Assembly (NCBI GenBank): GCA_035944555.1 | Contig: DASZAY010000026.1 | Location: forward strand, 349,693-413,692 | Direction of reading: 5' to 3' | Origin: CADCWK01 sp035944555 | GTDB lineage: Bacteria > Chloroflexota > Chloroflexia > Thermomicrobiales > UBA6265 | DNA length: 64,000 nucleotides | Shown here: one piece after another, positions 45,482 to 52,297 of the stretch | Layout: every line of letters starts with the position of its first letter | Position numbering within the stretch: position 1 is the first letter of the stretch | Program-made: the position numbers and the translations under genes | The notes under the pieces: generated by a model | What the model saw: the letters and a program-made list of their open reading frames with translations, nothing else | Told to the model about the DNA's origin: nothing | Databases searched by the model: none

Positions 45482-45514
45482 CCGGGGGCCGGGGGCCGGG
45501 GGCCGGGGGCCGGG
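45482..45514. repeat. CCGGGGG tandem repeat
   Basis: Four and a half tandem copies of a 7-mer giving at least four runs of five G on one strand, 35 bp after the glnA terminator. A G-quadruplex could form on the plus strand. Confidence 0.8.
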
Positions 45515-45520
45515 AAATAA

Positions 45521-45835
45521 TTGGCTACGCGTCGGACGACGAAGAAAGAGAACGTCGCGAACCCCGTTACCCCAATCGCTCTTGTCGCCGGATTGTCGGT
45601 GGCGTACGGCAAGGCCTTCAGCCCGTACCAGACGCAGGTCACCCAGTGGGTTATCGACGCGCTCGGCATCGCCCGGCAATATCGGGAACCCGCCAACCCG
45701 CCAACCTGGCTACCGGCATCGCGATCGCCACGGCGTTTACGGTGGTGGGGCAGTCCAACTCGGGCAGCCAGACATCATCGCCGTGGGGGTGCTGGCAGGC
45801 GTCTTTGCCAGCGTCGAGGCGGGCGGGTCCATGAC
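45521..45835 (+). pseudogene. Frameshifted small membrane protein gene
   Basis: A TTG-started frame reads ATRRTTKKENVANPVTPIAL and continues to LGIARQYREPAN. There an 8-bp tandem duplication (CCCGCCAA twice) shifts the frame. The next frame gives LATGIAIATAFTVV, then a one-base loss moves to a third frame, LGQPDIIAVGVLAGVFASVE. The last two parts match the short ORF at 49990-50154 closely, which shows they were once one protein. About two membrane segments; the function is unknown (a holin-like protein is one idea). The gene no longer encodes a full product. Confidence 0.55.
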
Positions 45836-45875
45836 CGGGCGAAGGCGGCGTAACGGCGAGCCCTCAGAGATAGCG

Positions 45876-45919
45876 ACACGGAGACCAGGTCCCCCTTTCT
45901 GGGAACCTGGTCTCCGTGT
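45876..45919 (-). terminator. Terminator for the SDR gene (minus strand)
   Basis: ACACGGAGACCAGGT (45876-45890) pairs perfectly with ACCTGGTCTCCGTGT (45905-45919), 60 bp beyond the SDR stop. Confidence 0.7.
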
Positions 45920-45978
45920 CGGCGCCAACCTCGACGGGGACAGTGCCAGCAAGCAGCGACGGTGATCGGTCGCCGAGA

Positions 45979-46827
45979 CTACTCGTCGATGGCTAGCGAC
46001 GACGACAACTCACGGTGAGCATCAATCTGGCGCTGAAGCTCAGCGACCTTGCCTTCGGCTGCGGCGATGGCATCGGAACCAGCTACGAACCGCAACGGTG
46101 GCTCGGTCATCCCGGCTAACGTTACGAGCGCCCGAGCGAGCTTCGCCGGGTCACCGGCCTGCTTGCCGTTCTGTGCGACCCACCACTCTCGCTGAGCCGC
46201 GTCGCGCTCGGCGTAGTCATCGATCGACAGTGCAGGCCACGCCGTGGACGCCGGCTCCAGCAGCTCTGTCCGGAAGAAGCCAGGCTCGACGATCGTCGTG
46301 CGAATCCCGAATGGTTCGATCTCGGGGTGCAGTGATTCCATCCACCCCTCGACGCCGAACTTCGAAGCCGAGTACGCGGAGGTATGTGGCCCTCCGACGA
46401 GGCCCGCGACGGATGAGATCGTGATGATGTGCCCGGTCCCCTGTCGCCGCATCTGGGGCAGCACGGCTCGGGTCACGGTCATCGGACCGAACAGATTGGT
46501 CCGGATCTGCCGCTCCATCTGCTCCGCACTGACCTCCTCGAAGAAGCCGGCCTGGAACGCGGCGGCGTTGTTGACGAGGACGTCGATACGGCCGAATCGC
46601 GCGACGGCAGCCTCGACGGCAGCCTGCGCGTCAGACTCGCTGATGATGTCGAGTGTGACGACCAGGAGGTCATCCGCCTCGCCTACCGCTCGGGTAACGG
46701 CATCGACGTCACGCCCGGTCGCTACGACCGCGTGCCCGGCGGCAAGTGCCGCTTGTGCGATGGTTGTGCCCATGCCGCGGCCGGCGCCGGTGACGAGCCA
46801 GATCTGCTGCGTGTTCGCCTGTGTCAT
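45979..46827 (-). CDS. SDR-family oxidoreductase
   Basis: 282 residues from ATG 46827 (MTQANTQQIWLVTGAGRGMG), with AAGGA upstream. Cofactor motif TGAGRGMG near residue 14, VNNAAAFQ, catalytic ITISSVAGLVGG and SAYSASKFGVEGWME with Tyr-x3-Lys. The C-terminal part (EPGFFRTELL ... LVTLAGMTEPPLRFVAGSDA) is typical of the large SDR group that is often controlled by an adjacent MerR or TetR regulator. Here a MerR gene lies 165 bp upstream on the same strand, so the regulator may control it. Confidence 0.9.
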   Translation of the reverse strand: MTQANTQQIWLVTGAGRGMGTTIAQAALAAGHAVVATGRDVDAVTRAVGEADDLLVVTLDIISESDAQAAVEAAVARFGRIDVLVNNAAAFQAGFFEEVSAEQMERQIRTNLFGPMTVTRAVLPQMRRQGTGHIITISSVAGLVGGPHTSAYSASKFGVEGWMESLHPEIEPFGIRTTIVEPGFFRTELLEPASTAWPALSIDDYAERDAAQREWWVAQNGKQAGDPAKLARALVTLAGMTEPPLRFVAGSDAIAAAEGKVAELQRQIDAHRELSSSLAIDE

Positions 46828-46992
46828 TGGAAGTCCTTCCATGTGCTTCGTGTTGGATCCGGCCTGAGAGCTCAGCAACCGGGATGCGGTACGTGTTCAA
46901 TCTCACGGGCAGCGCAACGCCTGCCCAAGGCGCATCAGCCTCGGCCTCCTATCTGTTCCTCTAAGGTTCCTGTGACCTGGGTTGGAGCGGGA

Positions 46993-47499
46993 CTACGACT
47001 CGCGCGCCGCTTCGTCTCGCAGCCGCTGCGAGAACTCCTGGGCGATCGCCGCCGCCCGCTCGTCATCGCCAGCCTGAATGGCTCGCCAGTAGTCCGCCTT
47101 GAGACGCAGGTAGCCCTGTGCCCGGCCGAGCGCCTCGATACGCGCGTCCAGCACCACCCCCTGAGCCTCGAGGAGGGCGATCTGCTCCGGAGCCGCGTCA
47201 CGGCCCCTGGTCGCGGCCTCGAAGTAGTGCCGCATCTCGTCCAGTGACATCCCGACGCTACGCAGACAGGCCAGCGTCTCGCACTGCACGAGGTTCTGAG
47301 GGGAGTACCGTCGGTAGCCGTTCGCCGGGTCGCGGCTGACCGGACCGATCAGGCCAGCGCGCTCGTAGAAGCGGAGGTTGTACTCGCTCAGTCCTGTCAG
47401 CTGGGCCGCCTGCTGCACGGTGAGACCGCTGGGCTCTGACACGTTGGCACCGGACGGCAACCGACTGGGTGATGCGGATGGGCGTTGGGTGGCAACCAT
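46993..47499 (-). CDS. MerR-family transcriptional regulator
   Basis: 168 residues. The N-terminal winged helix has LTVQQAAQLTGLSEYNLRFY and ERAGLIGPVSRDPANGYRRY, then a coiled-coil dimer helix (~95-125) and a short C-terminal effector region without the cysteines expected in metal sensors. The closest layout is the SDR-associated MerR group that binds small organic effectors. Its own promoter (47544-47574) has the over-long spacer with a dyad that MerR proteins recognise, so it is probably autoregulated and reads through into the SDR gene. Confidence 0.9.
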   Translation of the reverse strand: MVATQRPSASPSRLPSGANVSEPSGLTVQQAAQLTGLSEYNLRFYERAGLIGPVSRDPANGYRRYSPQNLVQCETLACLRSVGMSLDEMRHYFEAATRGRDAAPEQIALLEAQGVVLDARIEALGRAQGYLRLKADYWRAIQAGDDERAAAIAQEFSQRLRDEAARES

Positions 47500-47543
47500 A
47501 GTGGGTCTGCTCTCCTGACCACGCTGTCGATCAGCGCACAGAC

Positions 47544-47574
47544 AGCATACGAACCCTAGAGCGCTCTAGGTCAA
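47544..47574 (-). promoter_or_regulatory. MerR-type promoter with 19-bp spacer and operator dyad
   Basis: On the minus strand: -35 TTGACC (47569-47574), 19-bp spacer, -10 TATGCT (47544-47549). The perfect 16-bp palindrome CCTAGAGCGCTCTAGG (47555-47570) fills the spacer and touches the -35, the architecture that MerR proteins untwist. It lies 45 bp upstream of the MerR start. Confidence 0.8.
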
Positions 47575-47743
47575 GGCCTCCCAAAGGATGTTCCGCGGCG
47601 GTCAATGTTTCGTGTTGGGAAACGGAGGATGTAGCGCATAGACCGCAGGAGCGCCGGCGGCTCAACCAAAGCCTGCTCGAGGACAAGACCGGGACGGCAG
47701 TCCTGTCAAAGTAGAAGCACCCCTACGTCGCCCCGGACGTGCA

Positions 47744-47771
47744 ACGGCCCCGGCAACACTGCCGGGGCCGT
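47744..47771. terminator. Dispersed GC hairpin, copy 1
   Basis: ACGGCCCCGGC / GCCGGGGCCGT with a six-base loop. The same stem occurs at 49978, 52196 and 58086. It lies just after the small DHp-like gene (minus) and probably acts as its terminator. Confidence 0.65.
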
Positions 47772-47807
47772 CGTCGAGTGAGGTCACGATTGTGAGTCGG
47801 TTTTGGC

Positions 47808-48005
47808 CTAGCCCCGGTCGGAGATCCGCAATGTCGCCCTCTGGATCGTCTGCAGATCACGCACCAGGTCCTCGTCGCTCTGCGGCCGGCTCAGCCTCTT
47901 CCGTCGTTCGAGCAGCTGGGCGGTACCGAAGATGACGGTCAGGTCGTTGACGGTCGCCAGGTGGCGCTCGAGTGGGATCTGCTCAGGCTGAAGGTCAGGC
48001 ATCAT
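47808..48005 (-). CDS. Small DHp-like (HisKA-type helix) protein
   Basis: 65 residues from ATG 48005, or ATG 48002 just after it. The start overlaps the stop of the receiver gene by about ten bases, so the two are coupled. The sequence ERHLATVNDLTVIFGTAQLL resembles the first helix of a histidine-kinase dimerisation domain (HDFNNLLTVIxGxAQLL type), and LVRDLQTIQRATLRISD the second helix. No ATPase domain follows. The His is one position off the usual spacing, so phosphotransfer is uncertain. A similar protein is at 57769-58041. Confidence 0.6.
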   Translation of the reverse strand: MMPDLQPEQIPLERHLATVNDLTVIFGTAQLLERRKRLSRPQSDEDLVRDLQTIQRATLRISDRG

Positions 48006-48426
48006 GGGAAACTGCCTCACTGGTGAATCTGGTGTGGAGCATGCTCCGAATGAGCCCCAAGAGCTGGTCGAGGTTGAACGGCTTGTACAACACCTCGATC
48101 TGCATGTCGTGGAGGTGACCACGGGTGTCCTCGACATGGGTGATCGCTCCGGTGCAGAGGAGGATGGGGATCTCGGTGGTGCCAGGTGCCAGGCGGAGCA
48201 TCTGGAGCAGCGACCAGCCCTCGTCGTCGGTGGCCCACTGGTAGTCGAGGATGATGAGATCCGGTTTGAGTTCGGCGATCTCGGGGGTGTTGCGGTCGAC
48301 CCAGACGCGGGTGGTGACCTGGTACCCTTCTTCGCTCAGCAGGTCCTGGAAGAGGGCCAGGACGGCCGCACTGTTATTGATGGCGACGATATGGTGCTGA
48401 GTCGACGTTGAGGACTGTTCAGACAT
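47995..48426 (-). CDS. Stand-alone receiver (REC) protein with altered acidic pair
   Basis: 143 residues from ATG 48426 (MSEQSSTSTQHHIVAINNSA). The receiver fold keeps the phospho-acceptor Asp (DLIILDYQWATDDEGW), the Thr (ILLCTGA) and the Lys (LYKPFNLDQLL), but the N-terminal Asp-Asp pair that holds Mg is Asn-Asn. It may be a weakly phosphorylated or phosphorylation-independent receiver. It overlaps the small DHp-like gene. Confidence 0.85.
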   Translation of the reverse strand: MSEQSSTSTQHHIVAINNSAAVLALFQDLLSEEGYQVTTRVWVDRNTPEIAELKPDLIILDYQWATDDEGWSLLQMLRLAPGTTEIPILLCTGAITHVEDTRGHLHDMQIEVLYKPFNLDQLLGLIRSMLHTRFTSEAVSHDA

Positions 48427-49094
48427 GGGGTACCGCTTTCCTGAGGACGCCGATCCGGACCACATCGGTCCGGTGGCTGCAGTCGCTCCCCAAAAGGCGG
48501 CGGCAACGGAAAACCTGCGGGGGTGCAGGGGCGATGGAGGCCCGTAGGTTCAACGGAGTGGTCCGGAACCGTGAGCGTATGCGATCAGTTGTGCTTGGGC
48601 TTACGCAAACCAGTATACGTGAAGTTAACGATCAAAGCGATGAAGCATGCTCGATGGGGATTCGATTCTGGGACGGTCTTCTGACAAGGCTGCCAGTGCC
48701 GTCGCCACTCCTCCGTGCCGATCCTGGTCCCGAGTGCATCGATTACCGCCTGCTCATGCAGTGTCGGCTGGACGTACCCCTTGACCGGAACCAACAGTTC
48801 GTCGCCTGACCCGGACCTGGCCGCTCGACGGGTCATCGTCGCAAGATCTGAGAAGTTCCGCCCGAGATCCGCCGAATACCCTTGCCAGTATGCTCGTCGG
48901 ATTGCTCCTGGCCAACGTCATCGCCGTGATCAACCAGCCGCGGTGGAACTCGCAGGTTCGCGGACTCATCCCCCTGATCAGGCACTGTGGAAGCCCTCGG
49001 GAACCGCGCCGGCGATCGAGCAAGCGACCTATGCAACGGAGCCGACGATTGCCCCACCGACCCCACAGGCTGAGCGACGATAAAGGAGCAAGAC
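48427..49094. other. Degenerate intergenic region
   Basis: No strong gene. On the minus strand 48585-48836 is open and contains QPTLHEQAVIDALGTRIG, which loosely resembles the C-terminus of the protein at 54355-54630 (PTPDEQTAIDALVAGIG), perhaps a remnant. On the plus strand from 48890 a short frame begins MLVGLLLANVIAVINQPRWN, a likely membrane segment that then decays into Arg-rich sequence. Neither has a Shine-Dalgarno site. Confidence 0.35.
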
Positions 49095-49566
49095 ATAACC
49101 GTTCATTCACCGGAAGCAGCACAGATCGTAGGCACCCTGCGCGCCGAGGACGGCATGGGCATCGTGCGTCTGGAGGACCGGGTCGACACGGATAGCAACG
49201 ACCTGTGGTCGGCTTGCACGGATCCCGTACGTCTCGCCGCCTGGCTCGGTGAGGTCGACGGCGATCTTCATGAGGGCGGCGAGTTCCGGGCGCACTTCGT
49301 CGCCAGCGGCTGGCAAGGCACCGGCCGCATCGAGATCTGCGAGCCACCGCGGCGCCTGCTTCTCCAAACCGGAAGCGACGAGGAGCCGGACGCCATCGTC
49401 GAGGTAACGCTGACGGCCGACGGCGACCAGACGATCCTGGTGATCGAGGACCGAGGCCTGCCGCTGCAGCAGATCGCCTCCTATGGGGCTGGGGATCAGG
49501 TCCACGTCGAGGACCTCGTCGCGCACCTCGCCGGCCGCGAGCGGTGCGACGCGCAGACACGTCGGC
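49095..49566 (+). pseudogene. Decayed SRPBCC (AHSA1-like) domain gene
   Basis: The frame encodes VRLEDRVDTDSNDLWSACTD, FVASGWQGTGRIEICEPPRR and QVHVEDLVAHLAGRE, the signature of AHSA1/SRPBCC proteins. An AAGGAG lies at the right distance before codon 49095, but that codon is ATA instead of ATG. The C-terminal helix of the family is missing: after LAGRERCDAQTR the frame runs into sequence that belongs to the next gene in another frame. A deletion near 49545-49570 is the simplest explanation. An internal ATG at 49155 might still allow a truncated product. Confidence 0.6.
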
Positions 49567-49926
49567 ATGACCCGCGAAGGCGAGGCGGCGGTCGAGGGCC
49601 CGTGGGTGGACCGCGTCAATGGGCTCGAAGGTGTGCAGGTCGACATCGTCATGATGCGGACCCCGGATGGGCACGGGCGGCTGGAGCTGACGAAGTTTCG
49701 CAATCCGGGCCTGGTCGAGCTCGATCCAGCGATTGCCCCGCCGAACGCGCTGGGCCTCCGGAGCGTCATGTTCACCGTGGAAAGCGTCGACGACACGGTC
49801 GCCCGGCTGCGCGCCAACGGGGCCGAACTGGTCGGCGAAGTGGTCCAGTACGAGGACATGTACAGACTCTGCTACATGCAAGGTCCTGGGGGCATCATCG
49901 TCTCGCTGGCCGAGGAACTCTTCTGA
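49567..49926 (+). pseudogene. 5'-truncated VOC (glyoxalase-fold) gene
   Basis: About 119 residues in frame 1, starting near EGEAAVEGPWVDRVNGLEGV and ending GGIIVSLAEELF. The typical VOC middle and end (VDIVMMRTPDGHGRLELTKF, RSVMFTVESVDDTVARLRAN) are present. The first ~30 residues of the fold, with the first strand and metal-binding His, are absent. No ribosome-binding site precedes the ATG at 49567. It abuts the truncated SRPBCC gene, so one deletion probably removed the end of one and the start of the other. Confidence 0.6.
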
Positions 49927-49977
49927 AGGGGTCCCCGCCGTCGGGGGTGATCGCGCGACCTACGCCATAGGCGAGTG

Positions 49978-50006
49978 ACGGCCCCGGCGATGATTGCCGG
50001 GGCCGT
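49978..50006. terminator. Dispersed GC hairpin, copy 3
   Basis: ACGGCCCCGGC / GCCGGGGCCGT with a seven-base loop, 50 bp after the VOC remnant. It overlaps the start of the small ORF at 49990. Confidence 0.6.
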
Positions 50007-50154
50007 CGTCGTCTGGTTTCGAGGACTGGTTAACCTGGGGACCGGCGTGGCGATCGCTACCGCCTTCACCGTTGTCGCAGCGGTGCAACCGGGCCAGCCG
50101 GGCATCATCGCAGTCGGTGTGCTGGCCGGCGTCTTCGCCAGCGTTGAGGCCTGA
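49990..50154 (+). pseudogene. Remnant of the small membrane protein family
   Basis: A 54-codon frame, MIAGAVVVWFRGLVNLGTGV followed by AIATAFTVVAAVQPGQPGII and AVGVLAGVFASVEA. Its last 43 residues match the frameshifted pseudogene at 45521-45835. The start lies inside a strong hairpin and there is no Shine-Dalgarno site, so it looks like a 5'-truncated relic. The missing N-terminal part may be the short membrane frame at 48890, about 1 kb upstream. Confidence 0.45.
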
Positions 50155-50320
50155 CGCGTCCATGATCAGGCGAAGGCGACAGCTGGCTGGATCCGCTCCA
50201 GCATCGTTGGCACCGCAACCTGGACCGCTTGTGAACCGTGAACCCACCCCTCGTTGGAAATGAACTTGCCCTGGTCAATGCGGCGCTCGTGGGCGCTAGT
50301 AGGGACACGACAGGCGGGAG

Positions 50321-51334
50321 TCATGGCGTATCAATGCTGGGCGTGTAGCCGCCGCGGGCATTTGGAGCGACGACCTTCGAAGGAGGAGAGGACGGACGCC
50401 GGCGACTCGGGGCGAGAGCCATGACCAGTCCGAAAGCGAGCCATCCGACCAGGATCAGGACGGGAATGGCGATGCCGGCCCCATCGAAGTACGACACGCC
50501 ACGGACGAGGGACGCAACTGAAGCCGGCGGTAGCAACGCTCCGGACGCCCAGGCTGCAGCCGGGAGCAACTCGGGCGCGGATGTCACGCCGGACAGTGGC
50601 AGGCCAATGAAGATCATGAGGAAGGCCGACAACGCGATCCCTCTGAACCCTGCCTGGGAGGCGAGTCCCAACGTCGTCGCGGCGACCGCACCTTGCGCCA
50701 GAAGGAGGGCACTGAACACCGCGAACCAGTTGCCCGGCAGCACTCCGAGCCATGACGTCAACACCAGGGTCGTGATCAGGGACAGGACCACGCTGGATCC
50801 CCCGAGCAGGAGCAGGCCCGGTCGACGGCTGAGGCGGCTCAACCAGACCATGATGCCGAGAACCACCCCGCTCAAGAGGATCGGCTGCAAGGCAGCACCA
50901 AATCCGGCACCACGAGGATCATCCTCAGCGAACGGAACCAGATCGACGACGTTCGCCGTCGTGGATTGGGCCGAGGCGAGCCCGGCCCCGATCTGCGTCA
51001 GTGCCTGGGCCACCACTGGCGAGGCTGCGGACGCGACGAGCGTCGTCGGCCCGTCCGGGCCCAGCACGAACGCGCCGAGCATATCCCGGTCCCGGATCGA
51101 TGCTTCCGCTTCCTCCTGATCGACGACAACGTCTACCCGGAATCCCTGCGCTTCCAGTTGGCTCGAGACGGTCCCGACGACCTCTGATGGGCCGACGATG
51201 CCCACGGGAAGGTCACGAGGCTTGAGCTCGGTAGCTGGCCACGTCCCAATGGCAAGGAGAAGAACGAGGAGGATGGACGGGATGATCAGGGCCATGACAG
51301 GAGGGAAGTCTCCATCGTGCGTCCGGTTGTTCAT
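50321..51334 (-). CDS. ABC-2/YhgE-like multi-pass membrane protein
   Basis: 337 residues. One N-terminal helix (MALIIPSILLVLLLAIGTW), an extracytoplasmic domain (~40-150, PVGIVGPSEVVGTVSSQLEA), then about six C-terminal helices and a Pro/Ser tail. This is the layout of ABC-2-type permeases and YhgE/Pip-like proteins. No ATPase gene is adjacent. It follows the TetR gene by 44 bp on the same strand, suggesting a TetR-controlled efflux or envelope function. The substrate is unknown. Confidence 0.7.
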   Translation of the reverse strand: MNNRTHDGDFPPVMALIIPSILLVLLLAIGTWPATELKPRDLPVGIVGPSEVVGTVSSQLEAQGFRVDVVVDQEEAEASIRDRDMLGAFVLGPDGPTTLVASAASPVVAQALTQIGAGLASAQSTTANVVDLVPFAEDDPRGAGFGAALQPILLSGVVLGIMVWLSRLSRRPGLLLLGGSSVVLSLITTLVLTSWLGVLPGNWFAVFSALLLAQGAVAATTLGLASQAGFRGIALSAFLMIFIGLPLSGVTSAPELLPAAAWASGALLPPASVASLVRGVSYFDGAGIAIPVLILVGWLAFGLVMALAPSRRRPSSPPSKVVAPNARGGYTPSIDTP

Positions 51335-51378
51335 GCGTCATCCTTCGCTTGGGTGCGATTGGTCGGATCGGTGACGCC

Positions 51379-52062
51379 TCAGAGCGGCCCTGCCAGGTAG
51401 CGCTGCAGGGTGGGCGCGATGAGCCGGGCGAGTTCCTCGGGGTCAATGCTCGTGAGCGGATCGAGTTGCAGGACCTGCCGAGCGAGTACGAGGCCGTGAA
51501 TCTGGGAGGCCACCAGAGCTCCCCGGAGTTCCGCCTGATCCATCCCCACATGCACGACGAGTGGGGTCAGGACGTCGCGAACGAACCGCTCTCGAAGTAG
51601 GCGAGCCGCCTCCGGTTCGCTGACCGCGCAGCGGATCAGGCCCGTGACGATGGATGCGCGCGCCGGGTCCTGGAGCAGGCGGACGACGAAGCCCGCCAGT
51701 CGTTCCCCGGCGCCTTGCGCATCCCCTTCAGCGACCGTCCTGACCAGATGCTCCACGTCGACCGGCAAATCCAGCGCGGTAACGAGCAGGCGCTGCTTGT
51801 TGCCGAAGAAGCGCATGACGAGTGCGGGATCGACCCCTGCCTCCGCTGCAACCGAGCGGACGGAGGTCCGCTCGTATCCACCATCTGCGAATTGCCGGCG
51901 TGCAGCTGCTGCGATGAGTTCCCGCGTGCCGCTCGAGCCTGGACGCCTTCCGGTCCGGGCCGGCCGTGAGGAATGAGGTGATGAGGAATCCGGCTGCCCG
52001 GAAGCTGTCGTTTCGCCTGATGTGGCCGAGGCTTGACGCCTTGGCGGCTCCGTACTGCTCAT
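51379..52062 (-). CDS. TetR-family transcriptional regulator
   Basis: 227 residues. A ~45-residue Ser/Pro/Arg-rich leader precedes the HTH domain: RELIAAAARRQFADGGYERT and SVRSVAAEAGVDPALVMRFF. The C-terminal ligand domain (LVRTVAEGDAQGAGERLAGF onward) has the TetR_C shape common in actinobacterial-type TetR proteins. It is upstream of and co-oriented with the membrane-protein gene. A dyad at 52094-52109 in the promoter region is the likely operator. Confidence 0.9.
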   Translation of the reverse strand: MSSTEPPRRQASATSGETTASGQPDSSSPHSSRPARTGRRPGSSGTRELIAAAARRQFADGGYERTSVRSVAAEAGVDPALVMRFFGNKQRLLVTALDLPVDVEHLVRTVAEGDAQGAGERLAGFVVRLLQDPARASIVTGLIRCAVSEPEAARLLRERFVRDVLTPLVVHVGMDQAELRGALVASQIHGLVLARQVLQLDPLTSIDPEELARLIAPTLQRYLAGPL

Positions 52063-52093
52063 GACGCCAACTCTACGCGTCGAGCCGAGTTAA

Positions 52094-52109
52094 GTCAACA
52101 CATGTTGAC
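52094..52109. promoter_or_regulatory. Probable TetR operator
   Basis: GTCAACACATGTTGAC has perfect seven-base arms (GTCAACA/TGTTGAC), 32 bp upstream of the TetR start codon. A partial GTTGACAAC repeat lies 10 bp further upstream. Confidence 0.6.
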
Positions 52110-52195
52110 ATATGGGGTTGACAACAACTGCATATCGTTCGAGCTTGACGAGACCGTCGAATACGAGGCCCACCACGCCAGTCTGCTCCGGACGT

Positions 52196-52229
52196 GAGAC
52201 GGCCCCGGCAACATCGCCGGGGCCGTCTC
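52196..52229 (-). terminator. Dispersed GC hairpin, copy 2
   Basis: Perfect 14-bp stem GAGACGGCCCCGGC / GCCGGGGCCGTCTC, loop AACATC, between the TetR promoter and the end of the excalibur gene. Probable terminator of the latter. Confidence 0.65.
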
Positions 52230-52297
52230 GTGTCAATGCGTTGTCGGCCAGGGTCTTCAGTGAATCTTCCTCGGAAAAGACGCCCCACCAGACCGGG

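Noticed and set aside
48585..48836. Minus-strand 83-codon frame as a gene
   Set aside because: No ribosome-binding site. The only similarity is a short C-terminal-like motif to the protein at 54355-54630, so it is at best a relic.
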